A stretch of 64,000 nt of DNA from Shewanella psychromarinicola (GTDB lineage: Bacteria; Pseudomonadota; Gammaproteobacteria; Enterobacterales; Shewanellaceae): contig NZ_CP034073.1 of NCBI RefSeq assembly GCF_003855155.1, positions 3,162,001 through 3,226,000 of the forward strand. The letters run 5' to 3'. Numbering within the stretch: the first letter of the stretch is position 1; the number at the start of each line of letters is the position of its first letter. This document shows positions 8,399 through 17,112 of the stretch, one piece after another. The position numbers and the translations under genes are program-made. The notes beneath the pieces were generated by a model. That model was not told where the DNA came from and did not search any database. It saw only the letters and a program-made list of their open reading frames with translations.

Positions 8399-11188
8399 AT
8401 GTCAAAGATCCAATCGAGTTGTGCTTATTGTGGTGTCGGGTGTGGCGTAAGCGTGTCACCGAACAAAGCGGATTGGACTGATATAAATACAGCTGATTTA
8501 TCATTAGTGGGTGATATCAATCATCCTGCAAATTACGGTCATTTATGTGCTAAAGGTGAACGCTTACTCGACAGTTTAGATCAGCCCAATGTGCTACGTT
8601 ATCCAAAATATCGTTCAGGTAAACCCCTTGATTGGAATAGTGCGAGCACCTTAATTGCTGATACTTTTGCACAAACCATTGCTGAGCATGGCCCCGGCTC
8701 TGTTGCCCTTTATCTTTCAGGGCAATTACTCACTGAAGATTATTATGTCGCGAATAAGTTCGCCAAAGGTTTTTTAAAAACGGCTAACATCGATACTAAC
8801 TCTCGTTTATGTATGTCGTCAGCGGTGAGTGCAATGCAACGCGCTTTTGGTGAAGACGTGGTGCCAGCTTGCTTTGATGACCTAGAGCAAGCAGAAGTCA
8901 TCGTGCTGGTGGGTGCTAACACTGCTTGGACTCATCCGGTGCTTTTTCAACGAATATTAGCGGCTAAAAAAACCAATAATGCCCGTTTAGTGGTTATCGA
9001 CCCGCTATCAACCGCGACAGCTAAACAAGCGGATTTACATTTAGCGATTACCCCAGGTGCCGATTTAGCATTATTTCATGGCTTACTGGGTTATTTAGCC
9101 GATCAAAATTGTGTTGATCACACTTACATTGCAGCACACACCGAGGGTTTTGATTCTGTTGTGTCCGAGGCGCAACAATTAAGTGCCAATTTAGCCGAAC
9201 TCGCAAATCAAGTGGGAGTATCTGTTACTCGTCTTACTGAGTTTTATCAATTAGTGGCGGGTCATAAAAAAGTACTTACCGCATCTTGTCAGGGAGTGAA
9301 TCAATCAACTATAGGCACAGATACCACCAATGCGATGATTAACTGTCATCTTGCCTTAGGTCAAATTGGACAAATAGGCAGTGGATTCTTTTCGTTAACC
9401 GGACAACCTAATGCTATGGGCGGCCGTGAAGTCGGTGGTTTAGCGAGCCAGTTAGCCTGTCATATGGGATTTTCAGCACCTGAACGTCAGCTATTAGCTG
9501 ATTTCTGGCAAACCGACAGCGTAGCCGAACAAAAAGGCTTAGCAGCAGTAGAGATGTTTGATGCCCTTGCCGATGGCAAAATTAAAGCGATTTGGATTAT
9601 GGGTACCAACCCAGTGGTGTCGTTACCTAATAGTGAAAAAATTGCCAAAGCCTTAGCCGATTGCCCCTTTGTAGTGGTATCTGAAATTAGCCCAGACTCA
9701 GATACCGCCAAGCTTGCTGATGTGTTATTGCCAGCGCAAGGTTGGTCAGAAAAATGCGGTACTGTGACCAACAGTGAACGCACCATTACCCGCCAGCGTG
9801 GGTTTATTACCCCCAAAGGTCAAGCTAAAGCTGATTGGTGGGCTATGAGCCAAGTGGCCAAAAAAATGGGCTTTCACGGATTTGATTTTGAAGATAACGC
9901 CAGTGTTTTCAACGAATTTTCAGCCATGTCTGCTCGAGTAAAACAGCAGTTTCCTAACAAAGTATTTGATTTAACTGGCTTAGCCGACTTATCAAAAGGG
10001 CAATATGATGCGTTACTGCCAACACAATGGCCTATTGCTTCTGCTACGCAAATAGGCCAGCGAGGCGGGCGAGTTTTCAGTGATGGTGTGTTTGCCACTG
10101 CAAGTGGTAAAGCGCAATTTGTCGCGCCAGCGCCTGTTAATCCATCAGAGCAGTCGTTAACCAACAACACACTGTTATTAAACAGCTGCCGTAGTCGCGA
10201 TCAGTGGCATACCATGACTCGCACCGGACATATCGCCAGTTTACGAGCCAGCATTCCTGAGCCTGTTATTCATTTACATTCATCACAGCTGCGTGATTTC
10301 TCGTTAATCGACGGTGGTTTGGTGCGAATTCAATCAGCACTGACCCCGCACTCAATGGATGCCAATGCGACCATATTGTCGTCAGCCTTCACTGTGGCAC
10401 GCGCCGTTGTCGATGACGATATGCCAGCCAATGTGGCATCGATGTCGATGCATTGGTCGGCGCAGTTCTCTATGACCAAAGGGGTGAATCAGGCGTTAGA
10501 TGCCCGTGTTGATCCAATATCAAAGCAACCAGGATTTAAGTGTCAACCAGTGATATTAAGCCCCGTTCTACTTGCGCTGCAAGGTGTTGTTTTTGGTCAA
10601 CACGACTCTTCTGCTCACGGGCTATGCTGGCAAGTTGCACAAACGCTGGAGAACGGAGTGTGTCATCACATTGGTTTTACAGATACCAACGACGGTTTTG
10701 CCTACCAAGCGACAGCCTATTCACTTAAATGGACCTTAACGGTAGATGGCCAGCCTTTATATATCCAATGCAATATGGATAAAGGATTACTTAAGGCATT
10801 AAAAGTGTTGTCTCACACTCAAGTGAATGTGGGCTTAAATCAGATGAATACGTTTATTGGCAAGCCTGTCGACAAGCAGTTAATGAAGTTGCTACATCAG
10901 CAAATTAAAGCCGGTAATAGCCCGTTAATCTGTGCTTGTACAGGGGTATCCGAAGCGAGCATTAACGACGAAATCAATCAACAATTTAACGACCAAGTGA
11001 TGGGTGACGGTTTAGCCAACATCAGTTTTCAACAGGCATTAGATAGCACTCAATCATTATTAGGTTGCGGGCGTCAATGTGGCAGTTGTCACAGTGAAGT
11101 AAAGCAGTGTGCCAAGCAAAGTTGGCTGGATGCATTATCGTACACCGAAATTGAACATCAACATGCAGTAGAAGAGGACGTTGCCTAA
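8399..11188 (+). CDS. nasA: Assimilatory nitrate reductase, catalytic subunit
   Basis: Cytoplasmic molybdopterin enzyme reducing nitrate to nitrite for nitrogen assimilation. The 929-residue protein has an N-terminal [4Fe-4S] motif (Cys8, Cys11, Cys15 and Cys50 in NYGHLCAKG), molybdopterin oxidoreductase domains and a molybdopterin-dinucleotide binding domain. The C-terminus is a BFD-like [2Fe-2S] domain with cysteines in ICACTGVSE and GCGRQCGSCH. The C-terminal iron-sulfur domain is typical of NasA rather than of respiratory NarG or NapA, and there is no twin-arginine signal. No separate NasB reductase is in the window, so the electron donor may be ferredoxin-like or encoded elsewhere. It is first in a tightly packed unit behind a sigma-54 promoter. 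Confidence 0.94.
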   Translation: MSKIQSSCAYCGVGCGVSVSPNKADWTDINTADLSLVGDINHPANYGHLCAKGERLLDSLDQPNVLRYPKYRSGKPLDWNSASTLIADTFAQTIAEHGPGSVALYLSGQLLTEDYYVANKFAKGFLKTANIDTNSRLCMSSAVSAMQRAFGEDVVPACFDDLEQAEVIVLVGANTAWTHPVLFQRILAAKKTNNARLVVIDPLSTATAKQADLHLAITPGADLALFHGLLGYLADQNCVDHTYIAAHTEGFDSVVSEAQQLSANLAELANQVGVSVTRLTEFYQLVAGHKKVLTASCQGVNQSTIGTDTTNAMINCHLALGQIGQIGSGFFSLTGQPNAMGGREVGGLASQLACHMGFSAPERQLLADFWQTDSVAEQKGLAAVEMFDALADGKIKAIWIMGTNPVVSLPNSEKIAKALADCPFVVVSEISPDSDTAKLADVLLPAQGWSEKCGTVTNSERTITRQRGFITPKGQAKADWWAMSQVAKKMGFHGFDFEDNASVFNEFSAMSARVKQQFPNKVFDLTGLADLSKGQYDALLPTQWPIASATQIGQRGGRVFSDGVFATASGKAQFVAPAPVNPSEQSLTNNTLLLNSCRSRDQWHTMTRTGHIASLRASIPEPVIHLHSSQLRDFSLIDGGLVRIQSALTPHSMDANATILSSAFTVARAVVDDDMPANVASMSMHWSAQFSMTKGVNQALDARVDPISKQPGFKCQPVILSPVLLALQGVVFGQHDSSAHGLCWQVAQTLENGVCHHIGFTDTNDGFAYQATAYSLKWTLTVDGQPLYIQCNMDKGLLKALKVLSHTQVNVGLNQMNTFIGKPVDKQLMKLLHQQIKAGNSPLICACTGVSEASINDEINQQFNDQVMGDGLANISFQQALDSTQSLLGCGRQCGSCHSEVKQCAKQSWLDALSYTEIEHQHAVEEDVA

Positions 11189-12099
11189 TGAATAGCGTAG
11201 ACGCAATGATAAAAGGTCATCAGCCAATTAACTCTTTAGGCTGTCTTACTGATGGATTACCTACAAGCGAACTGCAAGCTGGCGAAGTCGCCATTGTTGG
11301 CGCAGGTTGTGGTCAATTGGATTTGATGACCATTAAGGCGGCGCGGATTGTTGCCCAAGCCGATGCACTCGTGTTTGACAGCCTTGTTAGCAGCGATATT
11401 TTAACCTTAGTGACGCCATCTTGTCAGCGCCACTTTGTCGGTAAACGTTGCGGCCAGCCCAGTGTTAATCAAGAAGATATTAATGCGTTATTACTGAGCT
11501 TGGCACAGCAAGGGTTTAAAGTGGTGCGCTTAAAAGGCGGAGACCCGCATATTTTCGGTCGCGGCTCAGAAGAGGCGCTTTACTTGGCTCAGCAGGGGAT
11601 CCGTTCGCAGTTTATTGCCGGTGTTACCGCCGCGTTAGGTTGTGCTTCTAGCACAGGTATTCCACTGACTTTTCGAGGTATGGCTCGAAGTGTCACCCTG
11701 ATCACCGGCACAAAAATGACCGATGCAGATAATGCAAATGCTCCTACGCAGTGGCAAGCATTGCTCACAGCACAGTCCACCTTAGTTTTTTATATGGGTA
11801 AAGAACAAGCGGCAAGCATCTCACTCGGGTTACTCGATACCCAATGCGCCGCTAACTTGCCGGTGGCTTTTGTTACCAATGGCGGTAGACCAAACCAAAT
11901 TGTGACTTATGCAACCGTTGACTCTATGGCTGATGCTGCGTTGACTATTAAGGACTCTGGGCCAACATTAATCATTATTGGTGAAGTGGTCAGTGTCGGC
12001 CAACAGCTTAGTGCTTTACTCGACGATATTGATTTTGTTTCACCACAGCCAGAGTCACAACCACATTCTGAATATGAATGCGAGGTGCTATATGCCTAA
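11188..12099 (+). CDS. cobA: Uroporphyrinogen-III C-methyltransferase (SUMT)
   Basis: Makes precorrin-2 from uroporphyrinogen III using SAM, the first step to the siroheme needed by nitrite reductase NirB. The 303-residue tetrapyrrole methylase contains RLKGGDPHIFGRGSEEA and the GIPLTFRGMARSVTLITGT segment, both hallmark motifs. The usual GAGPGDPDLLT loop is changed to GAGCGQLDLMT, a mild oddity in the substrate/SAM loop. Its start overlaps the nasA stop (TAATG) and its end overlaps the next gene by 8 bases, so it is translationally coupled in the nas unit. The siroheme dehydrogenase/ferrochelatase step must come from elsewhere. Confidence 0.92.
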   Translation: MNSVDAMIKGHQPINSLGCLTDGLPTSELQAGEVAIVGAGCGQLDLMTIKAARIVAQADALVFDSLVSSDILTLVTPSCQRHFVGKRCGQPSVNQEDINALLLSLAQQGFKVVRLKGGDPHIFGRGSEEALYLAQQGIRSQFIAGVTAALGCASSTGIPLTFRGMARSVTLITGTKMTDADNANAPTQWQALLTAQSTLVFYMGKEQAASISLGLLDTQCAANLPVAFVTNGGRPNQIVTYATVDSMADAALTIKDSGPTLIIIGEVVSVGQQLSALLDDIDFVSPQPESQPHSEYECEVLYA

Positions 12100-13270
12100 A
12101 ATTGGTGAGTTAACCCTGACATCAGTCGATGAATTTGATTTTAGGTTATTGATCAAAGCCTTGGGTAAGGGCGAAAAAGGCTCGCGGACGTTAACATTTG
12201 CTGAGGCCAGCTTATTACTTGAAGGTTTTGCTAAAGGAAAAGCCACCCGGGTACAGATGGCGAGTGCCATGATGTTAATGCGCGTTCGTGGTGAAACCAC
12301 AGAAGAAGTTGCTGGGATGGTCGCAGGGCTACGTCATACATTAGATACTGGTTGGGGGACATTGGCGGTTGATATTGACTGGCCTGTGTATGCGGGTAAG
12401 CGTGAGCAGTTACCGTGGTTATTGTTGGTGGCTAAATTACTGGCAAGCCAAGGTGTGCGTGTAATGTTGCATGGCGACAGCCAAGCTTTACCCCATCGCC
12501 GCCATGTTGAATCTTGCTTAGCGGCAGTCAATATTGCTTGTTGTACTACACCACAAAGCGCTAATGCAGCCTTGCTATCCGATAACATTGTTTATGTATG
12601 TGCGGGTGATTTAGCACCAGTGTTAGATGAGTGCCGCCAGTTGCATCAAGAATTGGGTCTTCGTAGCCTTATTCAAACTGCAGCGCGGTGTATCAACCCA
12701 ACTAATGCAGCGATCAGTCTGCGTAGCTACTTTCACCCCGGGTTAGATTATCTGCACCAAGGCATATGCAAAATCTTATTTGCAAAAGGTGAATACCATA
12801 CCGGCAGTGTCGCGATTTTTAAAGGTTTACAAGGCGAAACAGAGTGTAATCCAAGAGTGTCGACCACGGTTACTGTCGTCAACGGACAAGCAAACACTAT
12901 AGTGGTATCGAGCTTATCGATCCCCACATTATTAGAAGGTTTTTCTGGTGCGAAATTGGGCCAAGCCGAATTGTCTAGCGACATTCTTGCGCTGTTATGG
13001 CGCGAACAACAGCCTTTTTCGGCCAATAAACTCACAGAATTAATGTCGCGCACCATGATCGAGCAAGCGCTTAGCAGTATTCAGGCTACTTTGGCTGCGT
13101 TGCTGCTATTACTGAGCCGCCAGTCAGCTACGATAGATTCAATTAACGCAACGGCGATTACAGCAGCGCAAGCAGTCAGTTTGAGTCAACAATGTTGGGC
13201 AAACCGTTTTAGTACAACAGATAATCCACTAGATCAATGGCGGAACAAGGAGTGGTTATGCGCAGTTTAA
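12092..13270 (+). CDS. TrpD2/YbiB-like protein (glycosyltransferase family 3 fold)
   Basis: A homologue of anthranilate phosphoribosyltransferase of the TrpD2/YbiB branch, 392 residues. The helical N-terminal domain is visible in LLIKALGKGEKGSRTLTFAE and the following repeat-like helices up to about residue 80; the remaining part is the nucleotide-binding fold. Known YbiB proteins bind nucleic acid rather than act in tryptophan synthesis, and similar genes often sit in nitrate assimilation clusters; its role there is not established to my knowledge. I use the ATG at 12092, which has a GAGG site 6 bases upstream and overlaps cobA by 8 bases; the frame stays open further upstream, but those starts run deep into cobA. 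Confidence 0.75.
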   Translation: MPKIGELTLTSVDEFDFRLLIKALGKGEKGSRTLTFAEASLLLEGFAKGKATRVQMASAMMLMRVRGETTEEVAGMVAGLRHTLDTGWGTLAVDIDWPVYAGKREQLPWLLLVAKLLASQGVRVMLHGDSQALPHRRHVESCLAAVNIACCTTPQSANAALLSDNIVYVCAGDLAPVLDECRQLHQELGLRSLIQTAARCINPTNAAISLRSYFHPGLDYLHQGICKILFAKGEYHTGSVAIFKGLQGETECNPRVSTTVTVVNGQANTIVVSSLSIPTLLEGFSGAKLGQAELSSDILALLWREQQPFSANKLTELMSRTMIEQALSSIQATLAALLLLLSRQSATIDSINATAITAAQAVSLSQQCWANRFSTTDNPLDQWRNKEWLCAV

Positions 13271-13950
13271 TCTTTTGCGATCAGAGCTTTGCGGCTGTAC
13301 CTGTGGCCGATTGTGATCTGGTGCAGTATCAGACTTGTTTGGCGGCGTTTGGGCATGTCACTGTATTGACTTCGGTAAGCCAAGTTGAGCAACAATTACA
13401 TCAACAAACATTTGATACCTTGTTGGTATTAACCGAGACATTACACAGTCAAATTCAGGGGCTGATCCAGCGTACATTAACGAGTAAACCTATGGTGATC
13501 GTTGTCAATGCCAAAACATGGCAACAGGCAGCGTTAACCGATTTGCTTGATTGTGGGCGCATCACTTTTATTCCGGATATGCTGACCGTTAACCGTTTAA
13601 CCAGCGTGATCAGTTTAGCCCAAGCGCGTTTTAATGCCGCCAGTAAAACCTTAGCCGAATTTAAAAAGTTAGATGATGAAATTCGCAGTATAAAACTGCT
13701 CAGCCAAGCAAAGTTGATTGTAATGCAACAAGGGTTTGATGAAGCCAAAGCACACCACATTATTCAACAACAAGCGATGCAAAAAGGCTTGTCGGTGGCA
13801 CAAATGTCGGCACAAATTATTGCAGTTGTCAGCAAGCAAAATACTTCGTTAGCAGTCGATACTTTAGCGGTGAACAATGATGGTGCGCCTCATTTTGGTG
13901 CGATTATCCCTAAGGCGGACATATTATCGTCTCAGCACAAAGGCTGCTAA
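13258..13950 (+). CDS. nasT: ANTAR-domain antitermination regulator (NasT-like)
   Basis: Predicted RNA-binding regulator of nitrate assimilation, 230 residues: an N-terminal receiver-like domain (about 1-125) and a C-terminal ANTAR domain (about 145-205) with the characteristic helical pattern KLIVMQQGFDEAKAHHIIQQ. ANTAR proteins bind paired leader hairpins and prevent terminator formation. The receiver looks degenerate: I cannot find the acidic pocket or a clear phospho-acceptor Asp at the end of the third strand (TFDTLLVLTETL). The partner nitrate sensor NasS is not in the window. I choose the ATG at 13258 with AAGGAG just upstream. The strong terminator in the leader of the next gene, nirB, is the likely target. 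Confidence 0.85.
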   Translation: MRSLIFCDQSFAAVPVADCDLVQYQTCLAAFGHVTVLTSVSQVEQQLHQQTFDTLLVLTETLHSQIQGLIQRTLTSKPMVIVVNAKTWQQAALTDLLDCGRITFIPDMLTVNRLTSVISLAQARFNAASKTLAEFKKLDDEIRSIKLLSQAKLIVMQQGFDEAKAHHIIQQQAMQKGLSVAQMSAQIIAVVSKQNTSLAVDTLAVNNDGAPHFGAIIPKADILSSQHKGC

Positions 13951-13995
13951 GTTTTAATTATATATTAATCAAGTGATTATGGTTTTTTTGTTTGT

Positions 13996-14011
13996 TGGCA
14001 TAGAGCCTGCA
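13996..14011 (+). promoter_or_regulatory. Sigma-54 promoter of the nir unit
   Basis: TGGCAT-N5-CTGCA, with GG at 13997-13998 and GC at 14009-14010, exactly 10 bases apart. The start would be near 14022, giving a leader of about 150 bases that contains the terminator at 14103-14147. It has the same promoter class as the nas unit. Confidence 0.7.
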
Positions 14012-14102
14012 ACATCACAGTATGATACTGAAAGTCGATAATGGTTTTTTAAACCATCAATGTTCAAACAATAAAATTTAAAAAATCGGAATAGTAACAG
14101 GC

Positions 14103-14147
14103 AATGGCGCCAACTCTTTAAGCGGAGTTGGCGCCATTTTGTTTTTT
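14103..14147 (+). terminator. Leader terminator (attenuator) upstream of nirB
   Basis: A perfect 14-bp stem (AATGGCGCCAACTC / GAGTTGGCGCCATT) with an 8-base loop and a TTGTTTTTT tail. It lies downstream of the sigma-54 promoter and about 28 bases before the nirB ATG, so unmodified transcripts should stop before nirB. This is the arrangement used by nas/nasF leaders controlled by ANTAR proteins, and an ANTAR gene lies directly upstream. I could not identify the two expected hexaloop hairpins with confidence. Confidence 0.85.
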
Positions 14148-14174
14148 ACGGTCCATGGCATGAAGGAGCAGGAT

Positions 14175-16778
14175 ATGGCAGTCTCAAAACCCAAGTTAGT
14201 GGTGGTCGGTAATGGCATGGTAGGTCATCACTTTATTGAGCAATTGTGTAGTTTAGGGCTCAATAAAACGTTTGATGTGCATGTGTTTGGTGAAGAACCC
14301 CGTCCAGCCTATGATCGAGTGCAATTATCAAAATATTTTGAGACCGGTAGCGCCGATCCGTTAATGTTAACCAGTGCGCAAGACTATCAAGATTGGGGCA
14401 TTTCGCTGCACTTAAATACCCCGATCACCGCGGTTGATATTGCCGCTAAAACGGTCACGAGTGCCCAAGGGGGTAATTACCATTATGATCGACTCGTACT
14501 GGCGACCGGATCATTTCCGTTTGTGCCGCCTATTCAAGGTAACGATCGCGCTCAGTGTTTAGTGTATCGCACCATTGAAGATCTTGAAGCTATCCAAGCT
14601 GCAGCCCAAAACAGTCACGTTGGGGTTGTTGTGGGCGGTGGATTATTAGGCTTAGAAGCCGCCAATGCCATGAAACAACTTGGGGTGAAAACCCACGTTG
14701 TTGAGTTTGCGCCACAATTGATGCCCGTTCAGCTAAATGACAAAGCCGGTGATTTATTGTGTAGCAAAATTGAACAACTCGGCGTGAGCGTGCATACCTC
14801 AAAAGCCACCACCGCGATTATCGACGGTGAAACAGCATTACATCGAATGACCTTCAATGATGAGTCTTATCTTGAAACTGACATGATTGTCTTTTCAGCG
14901 GGTATTCGTCCACAAGATTCATTAGCACGGGTTTCAAATATCAGTATTGGTGAACGTGGCGGCATTGAAATTGACGATTACTGTTTAACCTCTGCGCCAG
15001 ATGTTTATGCCATTGGAGAATGTGCATTATGGCAGCAAAAAATATTTGGGTTAGTGGCCCCAGGTTATCAAATGGCGCGGGTTGTGGCTGCTCATCTTGG
15101 CTCATTAACATCAACTAGCGTTTCTCAGTCATTTACCGGCGCAGACATGAGCACCAAGCTGAAGTTACTGGGTGTTGATGTGGCCGCTATTGGCGCAAGC
15201 CGTGGTTTTGAAAATGCACAATTTGTTGAGTTATCTGATAACCAGGCGGGAATTTATAAAAAGTTATGGTTAGATGAAACCGGTAAATATTTAAAAGGTG
15301 CGGTATTAATTGGCGATAACAGCGATTACAGCCGCTTGCTCGATGCTTATTTATCACAAGATGAGATTGAAGGCTCCGCGGTTGAGTTATTGCTTGCCGG
15401 TGCTGAAAACGAAGCAGATTTAAAAGACTCCTCTATTGTGTGTTCTTGTCATCAAGTGACTAAAGGCGACATTGTTGAGTCTGTAACAGCAGGCAAGCAT
15501 AAAATAGCTGACATCAAGTCATGTACTCGCGCTGCATCAGGTTGTGGCGGCTGTGCGCCGTTAGTGCAAAAAATTATAGATCAAACATTACAAGCCGCTG
15601 GGCTCGATTATAATGCCGGTATTTGCGCCCATTTCGATCACGACAGACAAGCGTTATATCACCTTTGCCAAGTCGAGGGAATCAGTGATTTTGATACCTT
15701 AATGACACAACATGGCAAGCCATCAGCAAGTGGTCACACTTATGGTTGTGATATTTGTAAGCCAGCAGCGGCATCTATCTTTGCCAGCTTACAAAACCAG
15801 TATGTGCTCAATCAAGACCGCGGTCATGTGCAGCTGCAAGACACCAATGATGCCTACTTAGGTAACATCCAAAAAGACGGCACTTACTCTGTTGTGCCGC
15901 GGGTTGCAGGGGGCGAAATTACTCCGACTAAACTCATCGCCATGGGCCAAATCGCCCAAGAATATGATCTGTATACTAAAATAACCGGTGGCCAGCGCAT
16001 TGATATGTTTGGTGCAACGCTATCGCAGTTACCTGAAATTTGGCAAAAACTCATTGATGCTGGTTTTGAAACTGGCCATGCCTACGGCAAGTCTCTGCGA
16101 ACGGTTAAGTCTTGTGTTGGCAGTACTTGGTGCCGTTATGGCGTACAAGACGCGGTTGGTTTCGCTATCGATTTAGAAAATCGTTACAAAGGCTTGCGCA
16201 GTCCGCATAAATTGAAATTTGCGGTATCGGGTTGTACCCGTGAGTGCGCAGAAGCCCAAAGCAAAGACATCGGTATTATCGCAACCGATAAAGGATGGAA
16301 TCTGTATGTTGCTGGCAATGGCGGCATGCGTCCGCGTCATGGTGATTTGTTTGCCACCGATTTGTCCACCCAAGACCTGTATAAATACATCGACCGTATT
16401 TTGATGTTCTATGTCAAAACCGCAGACAAATTACAGCGCACCTCAACCTGGATGGACGCTTTAGGAGGGGGAGTAGATTACTTAAAATCGGTAGTTATTG
16501 ATGATGCGCTTGGGATTAATGCCGCGCTAGAACAACAAATGGATCATATCGCTGCCACATACCAATGTGAGTGGAAAACCAGCCTTGAGCAACCTGCTTT
16601 TTTGGCGCGTTTTAATGAGTTTGTTAACCCAAATGATGCCCCCGCAACAGATGCCAATGCTTATCAGCGTATTCGGGAACAGCGTTTTCCTAACATTAAC
16701 GATGCGGGGGCAGGCTCGATTGCCATTAAAGAGATTACTGACGATGTCGAACAAGCCCAAGCGGAGGAATTAGCATGA
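14175..16778 (+). CDS. nirB: Assimilatory nitrite reductase [NAD(P)H], large subunit
   Basis: Cytoplasmic siroheme enzyme reducing nitrite to ammonium with NAD(P)H. The 867-residue protein has an N-terminal FAD/NAD-dependent oxidoreductase half (VVVGNGMVGHHF at the start and VGVVVGGGLLGLEAANAMK near 150). A central BFD-type [2Fe-2S] domain follows (CSCHQVTKGDI, then CTRAASGCGGCAP). The C-terminal sulfite/nitrite reductase domains bind siroheme and [4Fe-4S] through CVGSTWC and SGCTREC. I use the ATG at 14175, preceded by AAGGAG; the frame is open to 14139 but those codons overlap the terminator. nirD overlaps its stop by four bases. Confidence 0.95.
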   Translation: MAVSKPKLVVVGNGMVGHHFIEQLCSLGLNKTFDVHVFGEEPRPAYDRVQLSKYFETGSADPLMLTSAQDYQDWGISLHLNTPITAVDIAAKTVTSAQGGNYHYDRLVLATGSFPFVPPIQGNDRAQCLVYRTIEDLEAIQAAAQNSHVGVVVGGGLLGLEAANAMKQLGVKTHVVEFAPQLMPVQLNDKAGDLLCSKIEQLGVSVHTSKATTAIIDGETALHRMTFNDESYLETDMIVFSAGIRPQDSLARVSNISIGERGGIEIDDYCLTSAPDVYAIGECALWQQKIFGLVAPGYQMARVVAAHLGSLTSTSVSQSFTGADMSTKLKLLGVDVAAIGASRGFENAQFVELSDNQAGIYKKLWLDETGKYLKGAVLIGDNSDYSRLLDAYLSQDEIEGSAVELLLAGAENEADLKDSSIVCSCHQVTKGDIVESVTAGKHKIADIKSCTRAASGCGGCAPLVQKIIDQTLQAAGLDYNAGICAHFDHDRQALYHLCQVEGISDFDTLMTQHGKPSASGHTYGCDICKPAAASIFASLQNQYVLNQDRGHVQLQDTNDAYLGNIQKDGTYSVVPRVAGGEITPTKLIAMGQIAQEYDLYTKITGGQRIDMFGATLSQLPEIWQKLIDAGFETGHAYGKSLRTVKSCVGSTWCRYGVQDAVGFAIDLENRYKGLRSPHKLKFAVSGCTRECAEAQSKDIGIIATDKGWNLYVAGNGGMRPRHGDLFATDLSTQDLYKYIDRILMFYVKTADKLQRTSTWMDALGGGVDYLKSVVIDDALGINAALEQQMDHIAATYQCEWKTSLEQPAFLARFNEFVNPNDAPATDANAYQRIREQRFPNINDAGAGSIAIKEITDDVEQAQAEELA

Positions 16779-17101
16779 TTTGGATTAATGTGTGCACTGA
16801 AGCAAGTATGCCAAAAGGCACGGGAATAGCCGCTTGGGTTGCCGGGCGTGCAGTGGCTATTTTTAACTTAGGTAAAGACGGTTTATTTGCCCTTGATAAT
16901 GTCGATCCCGCTAGCGGCGTGAGCTTGTTAGCCAGAGGATTGATTTGCGAAATTGATGGAGAGCTGTGTGTGGCTTCGCCGCTTTATAAACAGCATTACC
17001 GTTTGGATTCGGGGCGTTGTATTGAAAATAATGATCTAGTGGTTAAACCATTTGAAATTAAAACTGAGCAAGGCAATATTTTTGTCTTGGCTCAGGCATA
17101 A
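16775..17101 (+). CDS. nirD: Nitrite reductase small subunit NirD
   Basis: A 108-residue Rieske-fold subunit of NirBD. The family is Rieske-like but usually lacks the CxH..CxxH iron-sulfur ligands, and they are absent here too (only isolated cysteines, for example in [14 protein letters not shown]). The start overlaps the nirB stop as ATGA, so translation is coupled and the subunits are made in balance. The transporter gene follows 11 bases later. Confidence 0.92.
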   Translation: MIWINVCTEASMPKGTGIAAWVAGRAVAIFNLGKDGLFALDNVDPASGVSLLARGLICEIDGELCVASPLYKQHYRLDSGRCIENNDLVVKPFEIKTEQGNIFVLAQA

Positions 17102-17112
17102 AGGGGTCCAAT

